From: Oxalobacteraceae bacterium | GTDB taxonomy: Bacteria; Pseudomonadota; Gammaproteobacteria; Burkholderiales; Burkholderiaceae_D | DNA: 64,000 bases | Assembly: GCA_027490725.1 (NCBI GenBank) | Contig: JAIXXN010000003.1 | Location: forward strand, 17,488-81,487 | Direction of reading: 5' to 3' | In this document: positions 20,750-28,618 of the stretch, piece after piece | How the letters are laid out: each line of letters begins with the position of its first letter | How positions within the stretch are numbered: the stretch's first letter is position 1 | Position numbers and translations under genes: made by a program | Notes under the pieces: model-generated | What the model saw: only the letters and a program-made list of their open reading frames with translations | Database searches by the model: none | Told to the model about the DNA's origin: nothing

Positions 20750-21517
20750 CTATCCGGCGCTGCGGCTGGCAGCGTGCAGGCCGATCAGGACGATGTTGTC
20801 CACCACGCGGTAGGGCAGTTGCAGCATCGGCACAATAAATGGCGCGGCGCCGCCCGAGATGATGCATTCCACCGCCTGGTGACGCTGGTAGGCGTGTTCG
20901 ATGGCGCCACTCTGCGCGGCCAGACAGCCGCTCAGGATGGCGTCGTCGGTATTGTCGGCAAATCCGTCTGGCAGCTTACCGTCTTGCGCAATTTGCGGCA
21001 ACTGTGCCGTGTTGCGCGCCAGCGAACTGGCCATCAGACCCAGACCGGGCAGAATCATCCCGCCCAGGAAGTGACCATCGGCGCTGACCGCATCGATGGT
21101 GGTGGCGGTGCCGCAGTTGGCCACGATGACGGGCCGTCCCGGCGCCATTACGTGGGCTGCAATGGCCGCCGCGAAACGGTCGCAGCCCAGTTGCGCAGGA
21201 TTGCGGTAGCCGTTGTGCAGCCCCGCCAGGGAGGGCTGCGAGGCAAACCAGCTGATGGTCTGTTCCGGCAGCAGCATGGCCGGGAAGGTGCGCTGCAGGA
21301 CGTATTCGAGCTGGACGCGCAGGGCGTTGCCGGCGACATTGGCGACGATGATGCGATCCACGCCACGCTGGCCAACCGCGTCGTGCAGGTGCAGTTCCAG
21401 TTGCGGCAGGTCGGCATGGCTTACGGCGCCATGAGCGGCCCAGTCGCCCAGTGTCGCATCGCTCGCGACCAGCGCCCATTTCACCCGCGTGTTACCTGCG
21501 TCAATCAGTAGAATCAT
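20750..21517 (-). CDS. coaX: Type III pantothenate kinase
   Basis: CoaX phosphorylates pantothenate, the first step of coenzyme A synthesis. The 255-residue product starts MILLIDAGNTRVKWALV, the ASKHA phosphate-binding motif, and has NCGTATTIDAV (about residue 122) and GGMILPGLGLM. I placed the start at ATG 21517, one base after the birA stop; the frame is open further upstream to 21679 but that segment overlaps birA and has no homology-like pattern. In this order it is co-translated with birA. Confidence 0.94.
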   Translation of the reverse strand: MILLIDAGNTRVKWALVASDATLGDWAAHGAVSHADLPQLELHLHDAVGQRGVDRIIVANVAGNALRVQLEYVLQRTFPAMLLPEQTISWFASQPSLAGLHNGYRNPAQLGCDRFAAAIAAHVMAPGRPVIVANCGTATTIDAVSADGHFLGGMILPGLGLMASSLARNTAQLPQIAQDGKLPDGFADNTDDAILSGCLAAQSGAIEHAYQRHQAVECIISGGAAPFIVPMLQLPYRVVDNIVLIGLHAASRSAG

Positions 21518-21518
21518 A

Positions 21519-22346
21519 TTAGTCCGGAGTACTTGCTTGAGAGTTGGCGGGCGTGGCGCCGGTGAGCGGTCGCAGGCGCAATGAGACATCGCCGGACAGG
21601 ACGGCAACCCGCCCGGCATCGGTGTCCAGCAGCAGACGCCCGCTGGTGTCGACACCGGCGGCACGGCCCTGCTGCACAACCCGGTCCTGATCGAGAATCA
21701 CGACCTCGCGCCCCTGCCACGCATGCAGCATGTTCCAGCGTTCGCAGAACGGCGCGAAGCCGGTATCGTCAAATTCGGCCAGTACGGCAGCGAGGCGACT
21801 GAGCAGAGTTGCCATCAGCTGTGCGCGCGGCATCTGGGCCAGCCATGGTGCGGAGGCGACGGCGCGGTCGATCTGCGCTTCCAGCTGGTCCGGCATCAGC
21901 AGGTTGATACCAACCCCGATCACGGCCCAGATGGCGCCATCGGTGTCGCTTCGGGCGCTGCGGGTTTCGACCAGTATGCCGGCCAGTTTGGCGTCATCGC
22001 GCAGCAGATCATTGGGCCATTTGATGCGCACTGCAACGCCAAGACTGTCCAGCGTTTCGGCCAGTGCCACGCCGACTGCCATCGGCAGACCGGAGATGTT
22101 ATGCAGCGGGCCCTTGAAGCGCCAGGCCAGCGAAAACATCAGCGCTGCGCCGGGGGCAGACAGCCAGCTGCGACCGGCGCGGCCACGGCCTGCGGTCTGC
22201 TGGTGGGCGATACGCAGTAGTGGTCCGTTCAGGGTGTCGATGCGCGCCAGCAGATCGGCATTGGTGGAGCCGGTCTGTTCGACGCATTCAATCGTGACAT
22301 GGCTGGCGCTACTGGCGCAGGCCGCAAGAATGGCCGCTGGCGTCAT
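21519..22346 (-). CDS. birA: Biotin--[acetyl-CoA-carboxylase] ligase, class I
   Basis: BirA attaches biotin to the carboxyl-carrier protein through biotinyl-AMP. The 275-residue product has the catalytic signature AGRGRAGRSW (about residue 54), the IKWPNDLL motif (about 110) with the catalytic Lys, and a C-terminal SH3-like domain. There is no N-terminal helix-turn-helix, so it is a monofunctional ligase and not a repressor. It overlaps the upstream SDR gene by four bases and is followed by coaX after one base. Confidence 0.93.
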   Translation of the reverse strand: MTPAAILAACASSASHVTIECVEQTGSTNADLLARIDTLNGPLLRIAHQQTAGRGRAGRSWLSAPGAALMFSLAWRFKGPLHNISGLPMAVGVALAETLDSLGVAVRIKWPNDLLRDDAKLAGILVETRSARSDTDGAIWAVIGVGINLLMPDQLEAQIDRAVASAPWLAQMPRAQLMATLLSRLAAVLAEFDDTGFAPFCERWNMLHAWQGREVVILDQDRVVQQGRAAGVDTSGRLLLDTDAGRVAVLSGDVSLRLRPLTGATPANSQASTPD

Positions 22347-23155
22347 GCGCCATCCTTGTTGGATGGATTGTGCTGGCGTGGTTTATGGGGCGCTTTGCCA
22401 AAGGCCAGATCGTAGAGCCAGTTGGGCAGCATGCGCAGCACTTTTGCCACGATGCCCATTTGCCATGGAATCACTCGGTAGCTGCTGCCGCTGGCGATGG
22501 TGCGGGCGGCCTGCACGGCAAATTTCTGCACCGGCATCAGGAACGGCATAGGGTAGGGATTGATCTGCGTCATCGGCGTGTCGATATAGCCGGGGCAGAT
22601 GGTGACTACCCGGATACCGTGCTGCTTGAGTTCCAGCCGCAGCGATTCGCAATAGCTGATCACGGCGGCTTTCGAGGCACTGTAGGCTTCCGCCCCGGGC
22701 AGGCCGCGGATACCGGCAACGCTGCCGATGCCGACCAGACGGGCCGGCGTCGCCTGTGCCTTCATGGCCGGAATGAAGGGGGCGAAGGTGGCGGCAGTGG
22801 CGACCACGTTGGTGGCGATGACGGCTTCGAAGACCGGAATGTCTTCGGCGAATTCGCTCAGCGTGCCGACCGAAATGCCGGCATTGGCGATCACGATGTC
22901 GATGCCGCCGGCATAGGCGAGGAAGTCCTGCGCGGCGGCGTCGATGGCCGCATGATCGCGCACATCGACCGCATAGGCGCGGTGTCGTTCCGGGTTGGGC
23001 AGGCTGGCGATCAGTTGATCGAGTACCGCGCTGCGGCGTGCTAGCAGGCCCAGTGTCGCGCCTTGCGCCGCATACTGGGCTGCCAGTGCTGCGCCGATGC
23101 CGCTGGAGGCGCCGGTGATAAAGACACGCTCGGCGCCGGCGCCCCGGATCGTCAT
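22343..23155 (-). CDS. Short-chain dehydrogenase/reductase
   Basis: A 270-residue classical SDR. It has the cofactor motif ITGASSGIG near residue 14, NAGIS near 90, the catalytic Ser in IGSVAG and the YSASKAA motif near 160. The C-terminal 60 residues are extended and basic, resembling the group that includes uncharacterised membrane-associated SDRs. The substrate is unknown. It is translationally coupled to birA downstream (ATGA) and lies 2 nt after dsbA. Confidence 0.86.
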   Translation of the reverse strand: MTIRGAGAERVFITGASSGIGAALAAQYAAQGATLGLLARRSAVLDQLIASLPNPERHRAYAVDVRDHAAIDAAAQDFLAYAGGIDIVIANAGISVGTLSEFAEDIPVFEAVIATNVVATAATFAPFIPAMKAQATPARLVGIGSVAGIRGLPGAEAYSASKAAVISYCESLRLELKQHGIRVVTICPGYIDTPMTQINPYPMPFLMPVQKFAVQAARTIASGSSYRVIPWQMGIVAKVLRMLPNWLYDLAFGKAPHKPRQHNPSNKDGA

Positions 23156-23157
23156 GC

Positions 23158-23829
23158 TTATTTCTTTTCCGCTCTGGCTTTGGCAAGCAGGGCATCCATC
23201 ACCTGCAGGGCCTGGGCATGTAACTGGGCTTCGGTAGTGGCGCTCTTGCTGCCTTCATTGGCCATGGTCGGCGAGGTGATGTACTTGCCGTCGATGGCGA
23301 TCAGTGGCCACGAATCGACGCCGTAGGCATCCATCATCGATACCGAGCGGCGCACACTGCCGGCTACGCCGAAGCCGCGATAGGTCTCGATGAATTTCTG
23401 CTTGTCGATACCCAGACGGGCGATGAAGTCGAATACCAGTTCATCGCGGTTCATGCGGTTGCGGTTGACGTGCATCTCGGTGAAGATCTTGCTGTGCAGG
23501 GTGTCATTGAACAGACCCATGGCCAGCAGCGTGAAGTACATTTTCTCCTGTGGCAGATCGGTGCCGGCGCGGGAAATATGCATGCGCTTGAAGACGATGT
23601 TGTCGCCCTGTTTTTTAAGCCATGCGCTCAGGTCTGGTTCAAAGGCGAAGCAGTGCGGGCAGGCGTAATCGAAAAACTCCAGTACTTCGATTTTTTTACC
23701 GCTGTCGACCGGCTGCTGGTTTGCCAGCGTGCGGTATTCGACGCCGTTTTTCGGCTCGGCCGGCGAAGCTGACGCCAGCGCCGCCACACTCAACATCAAA
23801 GCACCTGCAAGAAATTTCATGAAACGCAT
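23158..23829 (-). CDS. dsbA: Thiol:disulfide interchange protein DsbA
   Basis: DsbA introduces disulfides into periplasmic proteins. The 223-residue precursor has a signal peptide (about residues 1-22, ending ASASPA) and a thioredoxin fold with active site Cys57-Pro-His-Cys60 in FFDYACPHCFAF. The cis-Pro loop reads DSWPLIAIDGKY. It lies between the SPOR protein gene and the SDR gene on the minus strand and is probably in the argS operon. Confidence 0.93.
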   Translation of the reverse strand: MRFMKFLAGALMLSVAALASASPAEPKNGVEYRTLANQQPVDSGKKIEVLEFFDYACPHCFAFEPDLSAWLKKQGDNIVFKRMHISRAGTDLPQEKMYFTLLAMGLFNDTLHSKIFTEMHVNRNRMNRDELVFDFIARLGIDKQKFIETYRGFGVAGSVRRSVSMMDAYGVDSWPLIAIDGKYITSPTMANEGSKSATTEAQLHAQALQVMDALLAKARAEKK

Positions 23830-23846
23830 ACCGATACTCCCGGGTT

Positions 23847-23879
23847 AGGTCTGATTTAGGACTGAATGAGGTCTGACTT
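23847..23879. repeat. Three tandem 11-bp repeats at a stop codon
   Basis: AGGTCTGATTT, AGGACTGAATG and AGGTCTGACTT follow one another exactly; read on the minus strand they begin at the TAA of the SPOR gene and fill most of the 48-nt gap to dsbA. Two units on that strand begin with TAA. Confidence 0.7.
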
Positions 23880-24609
23880 ATTTCTGGTTACGCACAACGG
23901 CAACATCGATGCCGTTTTCGGAGAGCTTGCTGCGCACCCGGTTCATGGCTTCGACCTGATTGAACGGTCCCATACGCACGCGGTGCAGCACGCCGTTATC
24001 GGTAGCGCGGTCCGAGAGGTTGGCTTCGAAGCCCAGCAGCGCCAGTTTGGCGCGTGCGCTCTCTGCATCGCTCACTTCTCGGAAGGCACCGATTTGCAGA
24101 TAGTAGATGTATTTTTCATCGCTGCCGTCAGGTGCTGCCTTGGCTGCCGCAGCGGTTGCCACGGTTGCTGGAACTGGCGTGACGTTGGCGGCCGCCGGTG
24201 GCGCTGCTACTTTGCTCTTGTCTGCCAGCGGCGGCTGGACCGCTGCCGGTGCGGCGGGTGCTGCCGGAGCAGCAGGAGCTACCACGCCCTGTATCTTGTC
24301 GACTACGTTCTGTAGCGGATCGGCGGCCGGCGCTTTCGGTGCATCGCGCGAGAAATCACGCGCCGCTTCGCGCGCCGCTTCCTTGTTGCCGTACATCGGT
24401 TTGTTCGGATCGGCGCTCTGTCCCGCCGTCGGTTCCGCGGCCTTGCTGCTGCGTCCCTTGTCGGTGAACGGCGTCGAACCTTTGTTAATGACCAGCGCCA
24501 CCACGACAGCAATCGACAGGCCGATTACCAGACCGATGACGATGCCGATGATGGTGTTGCCGCGCTGACGCGCAGGAGCAGGGAAGCGGAAATTCTCGGG
24601 ACGGGACAT
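23878..24609 (-). CDS. FtsN-like SPOR domain protein
   Basis: A 243-residue bitopic membrane protein: a short basic cytoplasmic N-terminus, one membrane segment at about residues 19-42 (TIIGIVIGLVIGLSIAVVVA), a long Ala/Pro-rich periplasmic linker, and a C-terminal SPOR domain (about residues 165-240, KYIYYLQIGAF onward) that binds denuded septal peptidoglycan. This matches the layout of FtsN-type division proteins and the usual argS-SPOR-dsbA order in Burkholderiales. It starts 9 nt after argS. The assignment as FtsN itself is likely but not proven. Confidence 0.82.
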   Translation of the reverse strand: MSRPENFRFPAPARQRGNTIIGIVIGLVIGLSIAVVVALVINKGSTPFTDKGRSSKAAEPTAGQSADPNKPMYGNKEAAREAARDFSRDAPKAPAADPLQNVVDKIQGVVAPAAPAAPAAPAAVQPPLADKSKVAAPPAAANVTPVPATVATAAAAKAAPDGSDEKYIYYLQIGAFREVSDAESARAKLALLGFEANLSDRATDNGVLHRVRMGPFNQVEAMNRVRSKLSENGIDVAVVRNQK

Positions 24610-24618
24610 GCTTGGTCC

Positions 24619-26328
24619 TTACATCTTGTTAGGAGCCGACACACCGATCAGTGCCAGACCGTTGCGCAGCACCTGACGGGTCGCCACCATCAGGGCGATC
24701 CGGGCGCTCTTCAAGGCGGCGTCGTCGACCAGCACGCGCTCTGCGAAGTAGAAGCTGTGCAGGTTGGCGGCCAGATCGCGCAGGTAGAACGCGATCTGGT
24801 GCGGGCCGAGTTCATTCTGGGCGCGCGCCAGCGTTTCAGGGTAGGCCGCCAGCGTCGCCAGCAGCGCCGCTTCGGTCGGTGCCGTCAGTGGCGACAGATC
24901 GACACTGGCCAGCGACGCTTCGTCGCCAGTCCACTGTTCCAGCATGCGGCAGATACGCGCGTGGGCGTACTGCACGTAATACACCGGATTCTCGTCCGAG
25001 GTTTTCAGTGCCACGTCGACGTCGAACACGAACTCGGTGTCGGCCTTGCGGGAAATCAGGAAGAAGCGCACGGCATCGCGGCCTTTTTCGATATCGCCAC
25101 CGCCCGACCATTCGATCAGATCACGCACCGTCACATACGAACCGGCGCGCTTGGAAATTTTCACTTCCTCGCCGCCCTTCATCACAGTGACCATTTTGTG
25201 CAGAACGTAGTCCGGGAAGCCTTGCGGAATGCCGACGTTGACTGCCTGCAGACCGGCGCGCACGCGCGCAATGGTGCCGTGGTGGTCGGAACCCTGTACG
25301 TTGATCGCCTGGGTGTAGCCACGCTGGAATTTGACGATGTGGTAGGCCACGTCCGGCACGAAGTAGGTGTAAGTACCATCCTTCTTGCGCATTACGCGGT
25401 TCTTGTCGTCGCCGTAGTCTTCGGTTTTCAGCCACAGCGCGCCGTCTTCTTCGTAGGTTTTGCCGGATTTGTTGAGCATATCGACGGCGGCGTCGACCTT
25501 GCCGTCCGAGTACAGCGACGATTCGAGGTAGTAGTTATCGAACTTCACGCCGAAGGCCTGCAGGTCGATATCCTGCTCGTTACGCAGATAGGTCACGGCG
25601 AACTGGCGGATCGAATCGATGTCTTCCACGTCGCCGGACGCGGTGGCCGGTGCGCCGTCGGAAGCCGAAACGGTTTTCTTGAGCAGGAAGTCGGCGGCGA
25701 TATCGGCAATGTAGTCGCCGTTGTAGGCCGATTCCGGCCAGGCTGCGTCGCCCGGTTTGTGGCCGCGCAGGCGCGCCTGTACCGAGTTGGCCAGTGTCTG
25801 GATCTGTACCCCTGCGTCGTTATAGTAGAACTCGCGGGTCACGTCGTAGCCTTGCGACTGGAACAGCGACGACAGCGCGTCGCCCAGCGCGGCCTGACGG
25901 CCGTGGCCTACGTGCAGCGGGCCGGTCGGGTTGGCGGAAACGAATTCGATGATGACTTTTTTACCGGCACTGGTGCTGGCGCTACCGAAAGCGGCGCCCT
26001 GTTCCAGCACAGCTTTGACCACGGCCTGTTTGGCAGCGGCGCTGACGCGCAGATTGATGAAGCCGGGACCGGCGATATCGGCCGATTCCACCAGCCCTTG
26101 TGCTGCCGGATTGTCCAGCAGGGCCTGCACCACTTTGGTGGCCAGTTCGCGCGGGTTCATTTTCAGCTGTTTAGCCAGTTGCATGGCGATGTTACAGGCG
26201 ATGTCGCCGTGTGACGGATCGCGCGGGCGCTCCAGAACCACGTTGGCAACGACGTCGGTGCCGGCCAGCAGAGGGGCCAGGGCGGACTGGAACAGGGCGG
26301 AAATATCTTGTTTTTGTTGGGCGAGCAT
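24619..26328 (-). CDS. argS: Arginyl-tRNA synthetase
   Basis: Class I synthetase that charges tRNA-Arg. The 569-residue product has the Arg-specific N-terminal domain (about 1-110), the HIGH motif as HVGHG at His139 in [12 protein letters not shown], a KMSKS remnant KISKRAG, and the C-terminal anticodon-binding DALR domain. I chose ATG 26328 (MLAQQKQDI), which matches family N-termini, over the in-frame TTG at 26355; neither has a clear Shine-Dalgarno. It heads the minus-strand unit argS-SPOR-dsbA-SDR-birA-coaX-SPOR. Confidence 0.96.
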   Translation of the reverse strand: MLAQQKQDISALFQSALAPLLAGTDVVANVVLERPRDPSHGDIACNIAMQLAKQLKMNPRELATKVVQALLDNPAAQGLVESADIAGPGFINLRVSAAAKQAVVKAVLEQGAAFGSASTSAGKKVIIEFVSANPTGPLHVGHGRQAALGDALSSLFQSQGYDVTREFYYNDAGVQIQTLANSVQARLRGHKPGDAAWPESAYNGDYIADIAADFLLKKTVSASDGAPATASGDVEDIDSIRQFAVTYLRNEQDIDLQAFGVKFDNYYLESSLYSDGKVDAAVDMLNKSGKTYEEDGALWLKTEDYGDDKNRVMRKKDGTYTYFVPDVAYHIVKFQRGYTQAINVQGSDHHGTIARVRAGLQAVNVGIPQGFPDYVLHKMVTVMKGGEEVKISKRAGSYVTVRDLIEWSGGGDIEKGRDAVRFFLISRKADTEFVFDVDVALKTSDENPVYYVQYAHARICRMLEQWTGDEASLASVDLSPLTAPTEAALLATLAAYPETLARAQNELGPHQIAFYLRDLAANLHSFYFAERVLVDDAALKSARIALMVATRQVLRNGLALIGVSAPNKM

Positions 26329-26378
26329 GGGCAGTGGGGCGGTCGAGCCGCGCAATAGGTCAATCCAGAAGCGAAAAC

Positions 26379-26400
26379 GGCCGGTACGCTGGCACCGGCC
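26379..26400 (-). promoter_or_regulatory. Hairpin in the argS leader
   Basis: GGCCGGT and ACCGGCC form a 7-bp stem with an 8-nt loop about 50 nt before argS and just downstream of its predicted transcription start; GTTTTCG follows on the minus strand. It could be a leader hairpin or weak attenuator. Confidence 0.4.
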
Positions 26401-26411
26401 AAACAGCGGTA

Positions 26412-26440
26412 ATTATACTGGTTTGCCGACGGTGGGTCAC
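26412..26440 (-). promoter_or_regulatory. Probable sigma70 promoter of argS
   Basis: On the minus strand a perfect TATAAT (26412-26417) is preceded at 17 nt by GTGACC (26435-26440). It lies about 84 nt upstream of the argS ATG. A TATACT at 26517-26522 on the plus strand may serve rsmB. Confidence 0.65.
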
Positions 26441-26571
26441 CGCAGCGGGGCCGCAGCGCAGCCAGAACATAGCCCGAATGCACTGCAAGCGCATCGCCAC
26501 GGCCGAGGCACTGCTGTATACTGCGCGATTACTGCATGAATACTCCTGCCGGCCCACTCTGGAATTAGCAT

Positions 26572-27975
26572 ATGAACAAGCGTCCTACGCTCTCGATCAA
26601 GTCCCCCGCCAAGGCGGCAGCACCCAAGCTGCGTGCCAGCCATGCGCGCGAACTGAAACCGGCGTTGCAGACCAGCTTCCAGACTGCCCTGAAACCTGAT
26701 TCGCTGGCGTATAGCCTGATCGGCGCGGCGCAGGCAGTGGCGCAGGTACGCACCGGCACCAATCTGCCGCAGGCGCTGGCGCAGCTGTGGGCGCGTAGCG
26801 ATGCCAGCCCGCAGGCACGCGGCGCGATGCAGGATATCGCCTACCGCTGCATGCGTCAGCTGGGCCAGAGCGAAGCGCTGATCGCCCAGATGGCGCCGAA
26901 AGCACCGGATCCGCTGGTGGCCGCGTTGCTGGCCTGCGCGCTGGCGCTGATGACGGCGCCGGATGCGGTGCAGCCTTACGAAGAATTTACGGTGGTCGAC
27001 CAGACCGTGACGGCGGCCGACGCCCATCCCGACACGGCGCGCGCCAAAGGCATGGTGAATGCGGTGCTGCGGCGCTTCCTGCGCGAGCGCAAGGCGCTGC
27101 TGGAAACGGCCTTGTTGCAGCCAGTGGCGCAGTGGAATTACCCGCAGTGGTGGATCGATGCGGCGCGTGCTGCCTGGCCGCAGGACTGGCAAGCGATTCT
27201 GCAGGCCGGGAATGGCGCGCCGCCGCTGACTTTGCGTATCAATGCGCGCAAGACCACGCTGGAACAGTATCTGGCGCGCCTGCAGGAGGCTGGTATGGCG
27301 GCCAGCGCGATTGGGCCGTGCGCGGTGCGGCTGGAAAAACCGGTCGGCGTGCAACTGATCCCCGGCTTTGCCGAAGGGCTGGTGTCGGTACAGGATGCTG
27401 GCGCCCAGTTGGCAGCGCCACTGCTCGATGTGCAGGATGGCATGCGGGTACTGGATGCCTGCGCTGCGCCGGGCGGCAAAACCTGCCATATTCTGGAGCT
27501 GGCCGACGCCCATGTGACGGCGCTGGACGCCGACGCCAAGCGGCTGGCGCGGGTCGGCGAGAATCTGGAACGTTTGCAGCTCAAGGCGACCCTGCGTACC
27601 GCCGACGCCCAGAGCGCCGGCTGGTGGGATGGCAAACCGTTCGACCGGATTCTGGCCGATGTGCCGTGTACCGCGTCCGGCATCGTGCGCCGTCACCCCG
27701 ATATCCGCTGGTTACGTCGCAAGGGCGACACGCTCCAACTAGCAACACTTTCCGCCAAAATCCTCGACAACCTTTGGCAGATGCTGGCACCGGGTGGTAA
27801 ATTGCTATTCGTGACCTGCTCGCTCTGGCCACAGGAATCCGAGGCGCAGGCGGCCGCCTTCGCGGTGCGGCATCAGGCGCTGCGACTCGATGCTCCCGGT
27901 CAGTTGCTGCCCGGTGCTGCGGCAGGACTCGATCAGGATGGTTTGTTCTACGCGCTGTTCCAGAAAAATGCGTAG
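26572..27975 (+). CDS. rsmB: 16S rRNA (cytosine-C5) methyltransferase RsmB family
   Basis: RsmB methylates C967 of 16S rRNA. The 467-residue protein has a basic N-terminal tail, a NusB-like helical domain (about 50-190), and a Rossmann methyltransferase domain with SAM motif ACAAPGGKTCHIL (about residue 302), the Pro-Cys motif DVPCTASGIVRRHPDIRWL (about 363) and the catalytic Cys in FVTCSLWPQES (about 420). RsmB family membership is clear; the exact C967 target is inferred. It starts the unit rsmB-DUF4390-kinase-regulator. Confidence 0.92.
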   Translation: MNKRPTLSIKSPAKAAAPKLRASHARELKPALQTSFQTALKPDSLAYSLIGAAQAVAQVRTGTNLPQALAQLWARSDASPQARGAMQDIAYRCMRQLGQSEALIAQMAPKAPDPLVAALLACALALMTAPDAVQPYEEFTVVDQTVTAADAHPDTARAKGMVNAVLRRFLRERKALLETALLQPVAQWNYPQWWIDAARAAWPQDWQAILQAGNGAPPLTLRINARKTTLEQYLARLQEAGMAASAIGPCAVRLEKPVGVQLIPGFAEGLVSVQDAGAQLAAPLLDVQDGMRVLDACAAPGGKTCHILELADAHVTALDADAKRLARVGENLERLQLKATLRTADAQSAGWWDGKPFDRILADVPCTASGIVRRHPDIRWLRRKGDTLQLATLSAKILDNLWQMLAPGGKLLFVTCSLWPQESEAQAAAFAVRHQALRLDAPGQLLPGAAAGLDQDGLFYALFQKNA

Positions 27976-28045
27976 TTCTACCGTCCTTTCCTGCTACCAT
28001 TTCTTTTCTCACCGCTCGACCCACCTACCAAGTACCGGCCACGAC

Positions 28046-28618
28046 GTGACACGACGAGTTCTTCGCCTGCTGATCGCCCAACTTCTGCTGATACTGGCGT
28101 GCGTCCTGCCGCAGGCAGCGCATGCCGAAGGGGTGGAGATTCGCCGCGCAGCCGTCGAGGCGGGCGAGCAAGGTTATCGCCTGAATGCCCGCTACGGCTT
28201 CGAGCTCAGCAACGATATGGAAGACACCCTGCAGCACGGCGTGTCGCTGTACTTCACCACCGAGGTGGAATTTACCCGCCCGCGCTGGTACTGGTTCGAT
28301 GAAAAAGCGATTGTGGCGCGCCAGACCATTGTGCTCGGCTACAACGTTCTGACCCGCAAATACAGCGTGAATATCGCTGGTAGCTTGACCCAGAATTACT
28401 CTTCCTCGCTGGACGAAGCACTGTTGTCGATCCGCAATCCCAACCGCTGGGTGGTGGCGCCGCGCGGCGCCCTGAAAGTGGGCGAGAACTATAACGTCAA
28501 ACTGAGCATGGGGCTGGACGCCAACTATATTTCCAAGCCGCTCAAGATTAGCGCCCTGAATAACAATGAATGGCGTTTGTCGTCGGATAAGAAAATCTTC
28601 CAGTACAGGGCCGAGTAA
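28046..28618 (+). CDS. DUF4390 exported protein
   Basis: A 190-residue protein whose GTG start at 28046 opens a classical signal peptide (VTRRVLRLLIAQLLLILACV, cleavage after AHA). The mature part has the DUF4390 pattern: FELSNDMEDTL, GVSLYFTTEVEFTRPRWYWFDE. ATG 27968, overlapping the rsmB end, would add 26 residues before the signal and is less likely. The stop is directly followed by the kinase start. Genes of this family sit next to NtrY-like kinases across Burkholderiales; a sensory or envelope role is inferred only. Confidence 0.82.
   Translation: MTRRVLRLLIAQLLLILACVLPQAAHAEGVEIRRAAVEAGEQGYRLNARYGFELSNDMEDTLQHGVSLYFTTEVEFTRPRWYWFDEKAIVARQTIVLGYNVLTRKYSVNIAGSLTQNYSSSLDEALLSIRNPNRWVVAPRGALKVGENYNVKLSMGLDANYISKPLKISALNNNEWRLSSDKKIFQYRAE

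Noticed and set aside
21518..21679. N-terminal extension of CoaX
   Set aside because: The frame is open but overlaps birA and lacks any CoaX-like sequence before MILLIDAGNT.
24107..24568. Plus-strand frame opposite the FtsN-like gene
   Set aside because: Its Ala/Gly/Leu-rich translation is the complement of the Ala/Pro-rich linker, and it has no ribosome-binding site.
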